Shown piece by piece: positions 35,647-46,505 of a stretch of DNA of 64,000 nt. The translations under genes were made by a program, and so were the position numbers. The notes beneath the pieces are model-generated. The model was not told where the DNA came from, did not search any database, and saw nothing but the letters and a program-made list of their open reading frames with translations. The stretch comes from Rhodocollybia butyracea (lineage: Eukaryota; Basidiomycota; Agaricomycetes; Agaricales; Omphalotaceae), in NCBI GenBank assembly GCA_015501585.1, contig JADNRY010000008.1, positions 434,001 to 498,000 of the forward strand, written 5' to 3'. Every line of letters begins with the position of its first letter. The first letter of the stretch is position 1.

Positions 35647-37675
35647 TTAAGCAGTGGCGATGTTGGCGACTCCATCGGTGATCTCTTCGGTGCCGCCGCC
35701 TTCGACGAGCTTGGTAATCTAGCGAAGAGATTGATACAGGTTGTATCTGGGACACTATGAGAACATACCTTCCCAATAGCTATTGTTCGGCCTTCGTCTC
35801 GTAGGGTGAACCGACCGAGTTGAGGGTAGTCGGTGAAGCACTCCACACATACGGCTGCGGTGGTTTCGATAAGAGCGACAATCTTTTGGCCTGTATATTC
35901 GATTAAAGCAGGGACACTGACGGTTTCATGTCCTGTTCTTACCTCTTTTTGCATATTGAGGAGGCTTCCTTGACTTGCGGCCAGTTGCCTTGTCAAAGTA
36001 GTGGAGCAAAGACTATACCGACGACGTCAGTGAAGCATCCGGAGTGAGGGAAGAGAGGCTGAGGACTACATACAACCAAGGTGACTTCCTCTGACAGAGT
36101 GTGGACGTGCATCACAGCCGAGTACCCAGCGCAAATAATACTTTTGTGCTCCAGGATTGCCAGCTGAGCCTCAAACTGGCGCACGGCATGGATAGGCTTC
36201 GACGGGGTACTAAGTACGAACCCAGGGCTAATATCTTCATCATCAACACCGCGTAGTCGAAGGCGCACGTTGTCACCACAGATGGCAGAAGGTACTTCAT
36301 CTTCCGTTTCAGTGTAGATGGCAGCGATTTCGACCAGGTCTTTATTAGGCATAAGTATGAGTTTATCGTCCTTGCGCATGTGTCCGGATTCGATTTTACC
36401 GACAACAATGGTGCCCATGTCTTTGTATTTTTCGGAAACGGGCATCATAAGGGGTGCGTTTATTTTTCGGTCGACCATGGGCATGTTATCGAGGTGTTCG
36501 AGGAAGGAGGGGCCACTGAAGAGGGGATGGTCAAGACCAAAGGGAGAAAATGCAGCTTAAGTATTTACCTCCACCATGGACATGTTGCCTTTGGTATTCG
36601 GTCCTTCAGATTGAGACCAGTATAAGCAGACACGGGCAAGAAGGTCACATCGGTCTTAGGGTTGAACCCGGCAGCCTTGACGAACGGTGTGAGTTTTTCC
36701 TTGATTTCTTCGTACCTCGCCTTCTCCCATAAAACAGTAGAATCGTCCATCTTATTGATAGCGATAACAAGTTTGGACACACCGGCTGTCTTTACTAACA
36801 TGATGTGCTCCCTAGTCTGACCGCCACGTTCGAAACCAGTCTCAAATTCTCCCTTTCGAGCGGAGATGACGAGAACCGCAACATCGGCCTGTGCAGCACC
36901 GGAAATCATTGATGGAACATAGGTCTTGTGGCCCGGAGCGTCGAGGACGGTATAACGACGGGTATCGGTCTCAAAGTAGGCGCGTCCAACTTCGACAGTT
37001 TTACCTTGTAGACGTTCCTGCGGAGTTGAGTCGAGTGCCCAACTGAGATACCAAGTCTCTCGACCAGCCGTCTTTGCTTCTTTTTCGAGTTTTTCCATGG
37101 TTCGTTTGTCGACAGAACCACTGATGTAGAGCAGATTGCCTCCAAGTGTACTTTTACCGGCGTCGACATGGCCGATGAAGACGATGTTTAAATGTTCCTT
37201 GACTGTATTGGATAAATACTCTGTAAAGCTCAACGATGAACCACGAACCATGTCCATACAGATCTTCCAAGACAGCCTTATCCGCTGCAGCTTGCACTTC
37301 TTTTGCAATAGCAGTGGTGTCTGTTTTACTTTTTTCTAGTGAAAAAGTTTTGGATGGGGCTGTAGAAGGAGCAGGAAGATCTGATTTCGGTTTTGCTGCA
37401 ACTTTTGCAGGAGTCGATGTAGATTTTGGCTGTGATGGGGCTGGGGCTGGGGCTGATGCATGCAAAGGTGTAGCAGCTGGTGCAGGCTGAGCAGTAGGAG
37501 GCTTAGAGCCGCCGATGCTGAGAGAGATTGTTGGCGGTGGACGAGGAGCTTCAGTTTGTTCTGGTCGCTCAATTGGTTGAGGTTGAGATGCCTGGGCTTG
37601 TTCTGCAATATGTGATGGAACAACAAAGCCTTTTCCTGGCACAAATTCGAAAGCCCCAGCGTTCAGTTTGCTCAT
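35647..37675 (-). CDS. SUP35: Translation termination factor eRF3 (Sup35) GTPase
   Basis: GTPase that works with eRF1 in stop-codon recognition and peptide release. Residues 2-12 (SKLNAGAFEFV, followed by PG) fit the PAM2 motif (LNxxAxEFxP) that binds poly(A)-binding protein. A Pro/Ala-rich linker follows (PAPAPSQPKSTSTPAK). The G domain has G1 GHVDAGKST, G3 DAPGH, and G4 NKMD, with ERLQGKTVEVGRAYFET as the switch-I/II region. Domains 2 and 3 carry MPMVDRKINAPLMMPVSEKY, MGTIVVGKIESG, RLRLRGVDDEDISPGFVLS and a final LGRFTLRDEGRTIAIGKI-TKLVEG. The last residues are GVANIATA. There is no Gln/Asn-rich prion domain as in budding yeast Sup35. About five introns. It is divergently arranged with SLA1, 216 bp apart. 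Confidence 0.95.
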
Positions 37676-37891
37676 GTCGATGGAAAGGAAGAAAGATGAA
37701 GATGATGGCAATGTGACTGTTTGGAATTTGAGAAAATTTGATACAAATTTTTGAGTCAAGTTGACTTATTTCTATTTTCTATAAACCAAGCTAGAGCTGT
37801 ATCGAACTCGCTGAGTGCTGTGTCCGGCGTTGAATTCATCGAAATTTGATACGCCTTTTGCGATTTCCTAATTCGGACCTTGTTCCACACC
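37676..37891. promoter_or_regulatory. Short bidirectional promoter of eRF3 and SLA1
   Basis: Only 216 bp separate the two start codons, so both promoters and 5' leaders must share this stretch. Confidence 0.5.
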
Positions 37892-40800
37892 ATGGAGGCT
37901 GAAGAATATCTGGCTGTTCTCAAGGCTTCCTACGATTATGAACCACAATCTGACGATGAAATTGCTATCAAGGAGAGCCAGTTTCTGTTTCTCAAGGAAA
38001 GAGTAGATGAAGAGTCGGTTATTTGCTTCATCATTCTACAAATTATACTCATTTCTCCGCTAGCTGGTGGAAAGTCAAGATAAAGGGTGAATCTCTCGAA
38101 GAAGATACACCAATTGGTCTTGTTCCAGCAGCTTATGTTGAACAGGTATGTCGTACAATGCTCTGAGCCCTCACCAAACTGACCAACTGGCGACAGGCTG
38201 ATCATGTCTCTATGGTCAAAGCTCTTTACGACTATGAAGCCAGTGCTCCCGGCGAACTTTCCATTGCTGAAGACGAAATTCTACTAGCTTTCGAACCTGA
38301 AGACGAATGGCTGCTTGTCCAAAGCACCAAGGATGGTGGAAAAGCTGGATATGTACCGGCTAATTACGTAGAACCAAACACGGAGGGCAATGAAGCAGAA
38401 GAACAGCAGCCAGCGCAAGCGCAGCAGATCATTGTTCCTCCTTCTGTATGTATCTATTTCTCTACTAGATCCCTCTTATTGATTGCCATTACAGCCTGTA
38501 CCCTCCCCTCCTCCTTCTGCTCCATACGTCGATCCTGCGGACCGGGTTGCCTCTACTAAACTAAACGCCGATGACATCAAGACTTGGTCTGTTTCGGAAG
38601 TCGATAAGAAGGGGAAGAAGATGAAGGGTACCCTCGGTATCGGCAGCGGAGCAGTGTTTTTCGCTAGCGAAACGAGCAAGGTACAACATCTTCGATTTTC
38701 CCTTTTACAATTTAATGATAACATCCATTAGGCTGCGGTACAAAAATGGCCTACAAGCTCAGTCAGCAATATCCACGTCGAAAAATCTAAGCATGTTCAT
38801 TTCGATGTTGAAGGGGGACTTAGTTTGCATTTCAATGTGGGATCCAAGGACAACTCTGAAGCGATAGTCACAAAACTGGAATCATCCAAAGCCTTGGCTC
38901 TTCAATCATCGGATACCCCACCTGCATCAGCCTCATCTAGAGCACCTCCGCCGCCATCACTCAGTTCGCTTCCAAAAGTAGTCAAGGCTTCCGTGCATTT
39001 TGCACCAGAGTCTCCCGCGATTATACCTTCCACGTCCGAACCCGAAGAAGAAGAGGAACCAGATGAGGAAGGTGAAATGGCTTTAGCATTATATCCGTTT
39101 GTTGCTGATGGAGAGGATGAGCTATCCGTCTCTGAAGGTGAGCAGCTTTTGGTCCTAGAGAAAGATGGCGATGAGTGGTGGAAGTGTCGTAACGCTGAAG
39201 GTGCTGAGGGTGTTGTTCCTGCGTCATATATTGAGCTTGCATCTGGAGGTCAAACTTCAGCTAGTTTCTCTGCACCTCGTGAGGAAGAACCAGAGAAGGA
39301 GGATGAAGAGGACGCGGAAGATTTAGCTGCCAAGGAAGCCGAAGCCGAAGCCGAAGTTCAAGCCAGAGCAGAGGCGGAAGCTGCAGCTGCCGCTGCCGCT
39401 GCAGAACGTGCACGCAAAGAAGAAGAGGTACGAAAAGAGAAGGAGAGGAAGCAAAAGGAAGCTCAGGCGCGCGCAAAGGCGGCCGAAGCCACACGTGCCG
39501 AGAGAACACGGACTGCGGCTATCACTCATCCTTCACCTCCCCCAGCGACTACCAGCGGCAGGTGAGTATCCGCCATCGCTACACCTCTGTTAGACACTAA
39601 ATACAGACCATAGTCGATCTTCATCAAGCAGAGACCGTCCGAGTTCAAGCTCAAGTGGACCCAAATCCGAGAATGGGCGTACGTCTTCTTTTCTTTACCA
39701 CTACCATCTTGTAACGAACAGTTGTTTTTAGTACCTCCCGCTGACCGTGTACGAGTTTGGCATGACCGCAGTGGTCAATTCCGTGTCGAAGCTGCCCTTC
39801 TCAACTTCAAGGAAGGCAAACTCAGGCTTCACAAGATCAACGGCGTCATCGTGGAAGTACCCTCAGAGAAAATGTCTGTTGAAGATATGCGTTACGTCGA
39901 GAAGCTCCTGAGTAAGAAATCTCGACCTCCAGCAAATGCCGGTATTTCCGAAGACGACATTCCTCTAGGCGAGCTACGACCTGGTTCGTCTCCTGGCGGC
40001 AAATCACGATCACCTCAGCCAAAGAAAGGTCCTACCATTGATTGGTTCGACTTTTTCCTTTCGGCAGGATGTGATGTAGATGATTGCACTCGATATACCG
40101 CGTCCTTTGAGAGAGACAAAATCGATGAGGCCATTTTACCCGACATTACAGAGTCGACGATGCGTTCTCTGGGTCTCAGAGAGGGTGACATTATACGTGT
40201 CAAAAAGGTTATCGATAACCGGAAACCGAAATCTAATAACGATCAGATAGCCAAAGATGAGGAACTCGCCAGGCAGCTTCAAGCGCAGGAGAACGGAGAC
40301 TCTAAGGTAACCAGTCCTCCAAACCTCTTTGTAAGTGGACCAAACGGCGCGCTCAAGGGAAAGGATATCAGGCGAGGAAGACCCCAGCCGAGTAAGAGCT
40401 TACCTTCCGCGGTTGACCTTGACACAATTAGCGAGGTCTCTGATAAGATTCAGCGTACCGAATCCCCTTCACTACTGAGCCCTGCCTCTGCTACGCCTGT
40501 GCAACCGCCACCTCGCTCGAGTTCTACCACACCAGCTACTAGTGGATTTGATGATAATGCTTGGACGAACCGCCCAAGTTCTACAAAACCACTTGCTCCT
40601 ACACCTCCAGCTGTCTCCGCCACGGCGCGCGCTCCCTCCGCACCTCCCGCTCCGCCACCTGCTGCTGCCACTCCCCCCAATCCTCCTTCTTCTGCCCCGG
40701 TATCAGGACCACCAAGTTTGGCGAAGACAACCGAAGACGACGTATTCCAGCAACTTGCTCGCTTGAGCGAACTGCGGAAGAACGCGGCTCCTGCTCCATC

Positions 40801-41704
40801 TCCTATAAACAACGTCCCTACAATGGGTACCCCATCTCCGATACCTCAAGCCCTCACTCCTCCAGTTGCTCCTACTGGATACGCAAGTGGAATGGGAATG
40901 GGAAACTCGCCAGTCCCTATGGGCCAACATCTTCAACCCCAGCAGACGGGGGTCTATGGTGCTGGACCGCGTGGACCATACGCCCCTGTACCTTCAAATC
41001 AAAGTCTTTTACAGCCTTTGATTCCTACGCAAACGGGCTTCAATGGCTTTGTACCTACGCGTGCTGGGACCAACCTCTCGCCACCGTCGTTCTTGCAATC
41101 TCAAGCGACCGGCTTCCCGGGTGCTCAGCCGATGTCTCAAATGACTGGGTTCCCTGGTGCTCAGCCAATGATGTCCCAAGCAACTGGGTTCCCTGGAAAT
41201 CAGCCAATGATGTCTCAGCCTACGGGTATGCCATTTATGAATGGTATGAATGGTGGCATGAATGGAATGAACACTGTAAATCCTTTCGGTTCCGGAGGTG
41301 TCATGACGAGTATGCTTTGTTGTGTCTTTGCAGCAATATTTTGTACTGAAAAAATCTTCGCAGATCCAACAGGATTCAACCCTGGAATGGGCCAAGGTTT
41401 CAACACTGGCATGTCGTCAACTCCGCCCGTACCTCCTCTTCCTTCGTTTATGCCAAATAACAATGGCAATAACGCCAGTAGCACAAATCCAGCGAACGTT
41501 TTTGCGCAGATGAAGTCTGGAAATTTTGCCAATGATAATGAAACTTCATCGCAGAATGCTAGTGAGTGGTTTATTGTCTTGTTTGTTTGTTTGTTTGAGA
41601 TACCGAATTCATGCGCTTTCTTCGTTCCAGATAAATATGATGCTCTGAGACCCCAGCCAACGGGATGGGGAGGCTTCGAGGGATCTTATGTTGGCTATCG
41701 CTGA
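37892..41704 (+). CDS. SLA1: Actin-patch endocytic adaptor SLA1
   Basis: Clathrin-mediated endocytosis adaptor that regulates Las17/Arp2/3. In order: SH3-1 (LKASYDYEPQSDDEIAI), SH3-2 (VKALYDYEASAPGELSI, ending GYVPANYVEP), a central domain with KGTLGIGSGAVFFASE, a Pro-rich stretch, SH3-3 (ALALYPFVADGEDELSVSE), and a Glu/Ala/Arg-rich coiled coil. Next is SHD1 (RVRVWHDRSGQFRVEAALL), which in yeast binds NPFxD cargo signals, then a SAM-like SHD2 (DWFDFFLSAGCDVDDC to LGLREGDIIRVKK). The tail is Pro/Gln-rich with repeated LxxQ/TxTG sites (LQPQQTG, LIPTQTG, LQSQATG, MMSQATG and others), the target of Ark1/Prk1 kinases in yeast. About eight introns. All yeast Sla1 domains are present in the same order. 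Confidence 0.95.
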
Positions 41705-42245
41705 TATATTCGTGCTAATGCTTATGTATGTAGTTATCGATAGAATAGCTTGTGGAGGTATTTATTGTACAATCAAACGTTCATCGAGTGTGCTTAGCGT
41801 GAGCGCTTGACCTTTGAAAAATTTGACCTCTAGTTTGTTGTTCTATGCGTGTCGAGTGAGACCGCAATTGCAAGTGAGAATATGACTTTTCTGCTGTTTC
41901 GTGTATGATGCGTACCTTTTTCGACACGGCTTTGTATGAATGCGCAATGTGACGCAAGGCCCGAACGAAAACACAAGTTATCATCAGCTCATCAGAGCTG
42001 ACGGAATTGGAAACAAAATTTCAGAGTTTGGTTCAAGGCACTCAATGCCGAGCGCCGAGCGTCGACTTTTGTGCGAGGGAGGTCCGCTTTAGGCTTACGG
42101 TACTATCACCCTACAATCTCCAGTCATCATACCTTCTCATACTCTTATACCTTCCTTCAGAACCTCCATCTTTTAAGAATCTTTTGGGATCAATCACGTT
42201 ACTTCTAGGCGTCTAAGCCTTTACTCATACTGTTACTGTTACTTG
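41705..42245. other. Intergenic region upstream of the small orphan gene
   Basis: No exon supported. The last 140 bp (about 42100-42240) are pyrimidine-rich, as in many fungal promoters. Confidence 0.5.
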
Positions 42246-42932
42246 ATGTCTTCGAGTTCCACACTCAGCGGCGAACCAATTGCTTTGTCTTCGAGTTCAA
42301 CGCACAGCAGTCAAATGGCGACTGTTCTGCAGTCAGATCCGAACTCTGTTCAAATTTTCAAACATAATATTCAGATTATTCTTGAAAGTGTTCTTAACTT
42401 GCAGAACGTGGCGCGGAATGCTTTGGTTGGAATGTAGGTTCAACGCGTCTCTAGAAGTAGTATTCGATCCTCATGCAATCTGGCAGTCAGAACGCATACC
42501 ATCCCGGAAGTTCGCCTGTTCAAACGGAAAGTTTGTGGTTTTCTCTTTCCAGACATGTCGTGTTGGCTATATCTTTCCCCGCGTAGCATACTTTGGCACT
42601 TTGAAGCAGAACCTGGAGCTACTTGCCGATATGAGGTGCGTCGAGTCCTACATTCCTATTCATAATACTGATGTACGATATAAAGTGTGCATACCGGTGT
42701 TGGAGCACTTCCTGTACTTCCTTTCCCTCCTGTCCCAACAAATCCTAATCCAGGCTCATTGTCTGATCCGTCAACTTCTGGAGAAGGAAGTACAGTCCCT
42801 TCAGAATCGCAAATGATAGCAGACGCAACGCGATCTATCCAAATATTGTTTGAACGGCTAAAAAGAGTGCAGGAAAGTGCAGGAACTGTTGCCAGTTTGC
42901 TGCAAGCACCTACTGTTAATGCTATACAATGA
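42246..42932 (+). CDS. Small helical protein of unknown function (four exons)
   Basis: I do not recognise the family. Four exons (42246-42433, 42487-42530, 42587-42635, 42686-42932) join in frame to 175 residues; each intron is 50-56 bp with GT-AG ends, and their total length is a multiple of three. The N-terminus is Ser-rich (MSSSSTLSGEPIALSSSS). A first helix follows (VQIFKHNIQIILESVLNLQ), then NALVGIQNAYHPGSSPVQTE, a second helix (YFGTLKQNLELLADM), a conserved-looking proline segment (GVGALPVLPFPPVPTNPNP), and a final helix (ADATRSIQILFERLKRVQE). The pattern of helices around a Pro-rich hinge recalls small subunits of nuclear complexes such as Mediator, but this is a guess. It stands at the edge of a gene-poor block. 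Confidence 0.65.
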
Positions 42933-44027
42933 AATGTAGACTATCCTTATCAGATCAGCCACCATCGAAAGCCTTTCAGGAAACATCTTTCCTCTTTGAC
43001 ATCGTTATTATCGGTTTGCAAAAAATGCTTAACAGCCATCTTGTCTACACCTATCTACAGCCTCCGGTAACAACACACGGCGTTCGCTAGCACGAAGCTC
43101 AATGCGATCGTAATGAGTTCAGGCATATCGCGAGACCTACCATAACTAAAGTATACTTTATGGAGGAGGAATGCGTGAGATGCATGACTTTAACGAAACT
43201 AGAACTTCAAGGCTTGTAGTTTGGACCTTTGTATTAGCCCGCTCCGGAGCTACCTTCGGTTGGGGAATGAGGGAGGAAACCCAACTAAACTAACATCTCC
43301 TGTCATCATCTATCCTACAGTAAAATTAGTTCAGTATGCTCTCATTGGTGTAGGGCCCTTGCGCTGCTTGTCTGTGAGCCAACTTGAAGGTAGAGATGTG
43401 TCCAGTTCAGCTGATCTGGACTAATGGAGACCTAGGGCTCCGACATCTTTTGCTGTTACTTGCTACTTGTAACGGTCTGGTGGTTGGCTTGTAGTGGTTC
43501 CAAAGTGAAACGACCTCTCCTACGCAGCGCGTTCACCGTTGGGGATTTCCCCCTGGTGATTATGAGAATTCCTTTTCAGCGACAGAGTTCAATATCTTCG
43601 GATCCGAATCATGGGGATGTCTGTACTGGGATGGCAGATTGAACCTGCTCCCTCAAGAGAGGACGTAAATGATGCGAGCCTAGTCTTTGATATCCTCGCC
43701 CTCTGATGAGACACCCATACTAAGAAACAGTCACGTGATTCCAAATTGCCTTGTTCCAGTTCCGCGTGCACGGGGATTTTGATTTCTGTAGATCTACTTG
43801 TGGCATAACATAATATGCGCGTCTCGGACGTCCAGGTTTGACATACTTGTGACATACTCGACATTCTCAAAAATTTGGCTCGTTGACGCGCGATCTTAAA
43901 TTGGCAAGTATGATGCAATTAATGACGTAGTTTGGTCCACTTTGTTAGAGTAACTCGGCCAAAACACAGCAAGCAAGTAGCTTTTATTCAAGATGGCCTC
44001 TCATGAACACTCGAGATAGTAACTAAG

Positions 44028-44048
44028 GCTCAGCGCTCAGCGCTCAGC
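44028..44048. repeat. Three tandem copies of GCTCAGC
   Basis: A perfect 7-bp unit repeated three times, directly next to the longer tandem repeat at 44091-44290. Confidence 0.8.
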
Positions 44049-44090
44049 TCTTCGGAAGTTCGGAAGTAGCTGGGTTACTCCTTTTTTCAG

Positions 44091-44290
44091 CTTTTGTGGT
44101 TGACCCTGAGCGAGCAAGCGATCGGATAGAAAAACGCCTTCCCACTGCCTTTCCCTCAGCCTTTGCGGTTCACCCTGAACAAGCAGAAGATCGGATAGAA
44201 AAAGACGGGAGAGCACAGCAGAACAACTTTGTGAGTTGACCCTGAGGCCTGAGCCTGAACGTTTGAACGAGCAGAAGATCGGATGCCATA
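44091..44290. repeat. Imperfect tandem repeat, about 65-bp unit, three copies
   Basis: Three copies of a unit with the core TGACCCTGA...GAGCA(A/G)..GATCGGAT begin near 44093, 44161 and 44227. Copies one and two share GATCGGATAGAAAAA; copy three has an insertion (CCTGAGCCTGAACG). The minus strand reads through all copies without a stop, giving repeated SDLLLVQGEPQRL-like peptides, but no gene is claimed. Confidence 0.65.
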
Positions 44291-44929
44291 AGTAGAGTCG
44301 AAAATGGCTTGCCTCCACTAACAGATAATCTGGCCAAGGAGAAACAGAAAGGGTTTTCTGAAGCCCGCTACTTACGAACTTCACGTCAAATACATGTGGC
44401 TATGAGCTCCAGGCCGATGTTGTATTTAATACTGCTGTCCCACTACATAAAAAACGGAACATACAACAATCGAAATGCGAATATTTGAAGTACTATTCTT
44501 CGTTTTCTCGTTGACGGTTGCATGAGACGTTGAGAAGGCGATCTTCGCAGTATTCCAAATGTTTTTGTGTGAAGTAGATAGGTTAATATATAAGTAGTAA
44601 CTCTTCATCAGCGACTCTTTCAACTGAGGTACAAACACCCTCCTCAAGGTGTCTAGTCCACACTTCTGCGGGTCCTCGAATTGCGCTTTCTTTGTTAAAA
44701 TTTCGGCCTCGACCGGAAAGTAATCTCGGGAGTTCTTCACCTAAGGAACAACCGAGAGCGTGGATCTGAAATAGATGTAATAAGTAGGAGTGAAGCCTCC
44801 ACTTGGCACGTCAGCATCATTTCATATGGAACAGGAAGAATGTAAACCAAGATTAGTGTAGGTAGTGGTCCGAGTGTGGGCCATTTACTTCTTTAATCCA
44901 AGGGGGCTCTAAGGAAACAACCGATGAGT

Positions 44930-45060
44930 TGACGAACACCATCTTGAGCTACGAAAACTTGACGGGGATACTGTATTGGTCAGTGTGAATGGTGTCCGCA
45001 GATTATCGACAACACCATCTTTAAATTTGCGGCAGCATAGTGAAATGGTCAGTCAGAATG
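44930..45060. repeat. Imperfect direct repeat pair
   Basis: Two copies, about 70 bp apart, share AACACCATCTT at the left and TGGTCAGT..GAATG at the right (first copy 44930-44992, second 45006-45060). Confidence 0.5.
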
Positions 45061-45471
45061 CAGATGTACTTCGATCCCCAAGCGCCTATTACGAAAAAAA
45101 CCTACTTGCGGGGAGATGAATAGTAGGTCCTCGGCGGAGAACATTAGAGTTAAGGTAGGAGTACTTAGCATCGAGATCACGAGCACAACACAACAATTTC
45201 GGTCGTGGGAAATTCCAATGTTAGAAGCTCAGACCTGTCGAATCGATGGATCCGGATCGTCAGTAGTGCGCAGATAAGGAGTCGCTTGCAAAGTGGTTCT
45301 ATCCGCGGAAAGGAAGCAAAGTTGTTGCGATTGTTGAAAGATTCCTTTCGAGTGCGCGGGAGGAGTTTACCAATGCCTCGGGCGCCCCGGCATAGGCTTG
45401 GTAGTGTTGCACATTACCGCCTGTCATAGCCAGTAAGATCTTTGGATGTAAATAGAGACAGAAAATACTTT

Positions 45472-45490
45472 CACGCTCTTGAAGAGCGTG
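45472..45490. repeat. Nine-bp inverted repeat (hairpin)
   Basis: CACGCTCTT is followed after one base by its reverse complement AAGAGCGTG. A U/C-rich stretch follows; it could be a terminator or protein site, or chance. Confidence 0.55.
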
Positions 45491-46505
45491 TTCCTCTCTA
45501 CCACTGGTGTAATAGAGATCATATTTGTACTAGTATAGCCTGATTCGCAAGTGGTACTTGTTGTAAAGACGATACGGGATTCGTGCAAGTGTACTTTTGT
45601 ATTTCAGGATTCGAGGACGAAACCAGTTTCATCTTATTACTGAAGCGTCCATCTTCCCTGTTAACAGGAGAGTCGACCCCTCAGGGGTAACCTAGGGTAA
45701 CCTGACCCATAAGTTTTTCGACGGATAATTTCGACCCTTGGAAACAAGCCCATACACTCGCTTCCAACCATATTTAGCTTATACCAACGGCCAATGGAAG
45801 GACACGTCACTGCTGTTCGAAAAGTTGAGACCAGAAGTCTTGTGGTAAATGCTTTTAACATTTTTCCTCGGACCAAACCATAGAAGATATACGCGGTGGA
45901 TAGTCGTGGAGTGTCCCCTATATGACAGAGAGAAAGGCTCAATACATTTTCATTACTGTATCTGTGTATTCCAACGGAAGACGGAGTTTCAGTAGTGCTT
46001 CAGTAAGCGGAGATATTTTGATGGCGTGGTTGCAAGTTTTCCAGCGGTATAGTGGCGACAAGTAGCGACCACAGATGCCGTAGTTTAGAGTCTTTATGTT
46101 GGTCTCAGAGAATCAGTGGAAACTTGAAAGTCAGATATTCAAAGAACGGCTAAACGGAGACAGTTAAAGTCGTGGGAATTTGATCACACGTGGACCGATC
46201 GTCGCCAGTCGTCGCCGCGTCGCCTAAGATTAAGTTATGTATATGATATTTACGGAAGCAATTCCTTCCATGTGCTCCATGTCTATTGGCAGCTTCTGTC
46301 AAGCAGGCTATTTCGCATCTCTCCCACACTTCTTTTTCTTTCTTTCTTCTTCGATTTCTCATATATCTTGTTTTGTTTTCTGGTCGGGAAAAGCGGGCGA
46401 CAGCGATCCACACATTTCTAATTCTTCTATTTTCAACTCACACTTTTATTGGTTCAACAAGTGAATGCTGGACGAAAACTCTTCGTTCAGACACAGCGAC
46501 GAAGG

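Larger units (their letters stand above)
42933..46505. other. Gene-poor block of about 3.5 kb
   Basis: I see no supported gene on either strand: open frames are short, look non-coding and do not join across splice sites. It contains several short repeats (listed separately) and a hairpin. No reverse transcriptase, transposase or terminal repeats were recognised; an old, unrecognisable mobile-element remnant remains possible. Confidence 0.5.

Noticed and set aside
42933..46505. Retrotransposon or DNA transposon in the gene-poor block
   Set aside because: No polymerase, integrase or transposase motifs and no terminal repeats could be found by eye; only short local repeats are supported.
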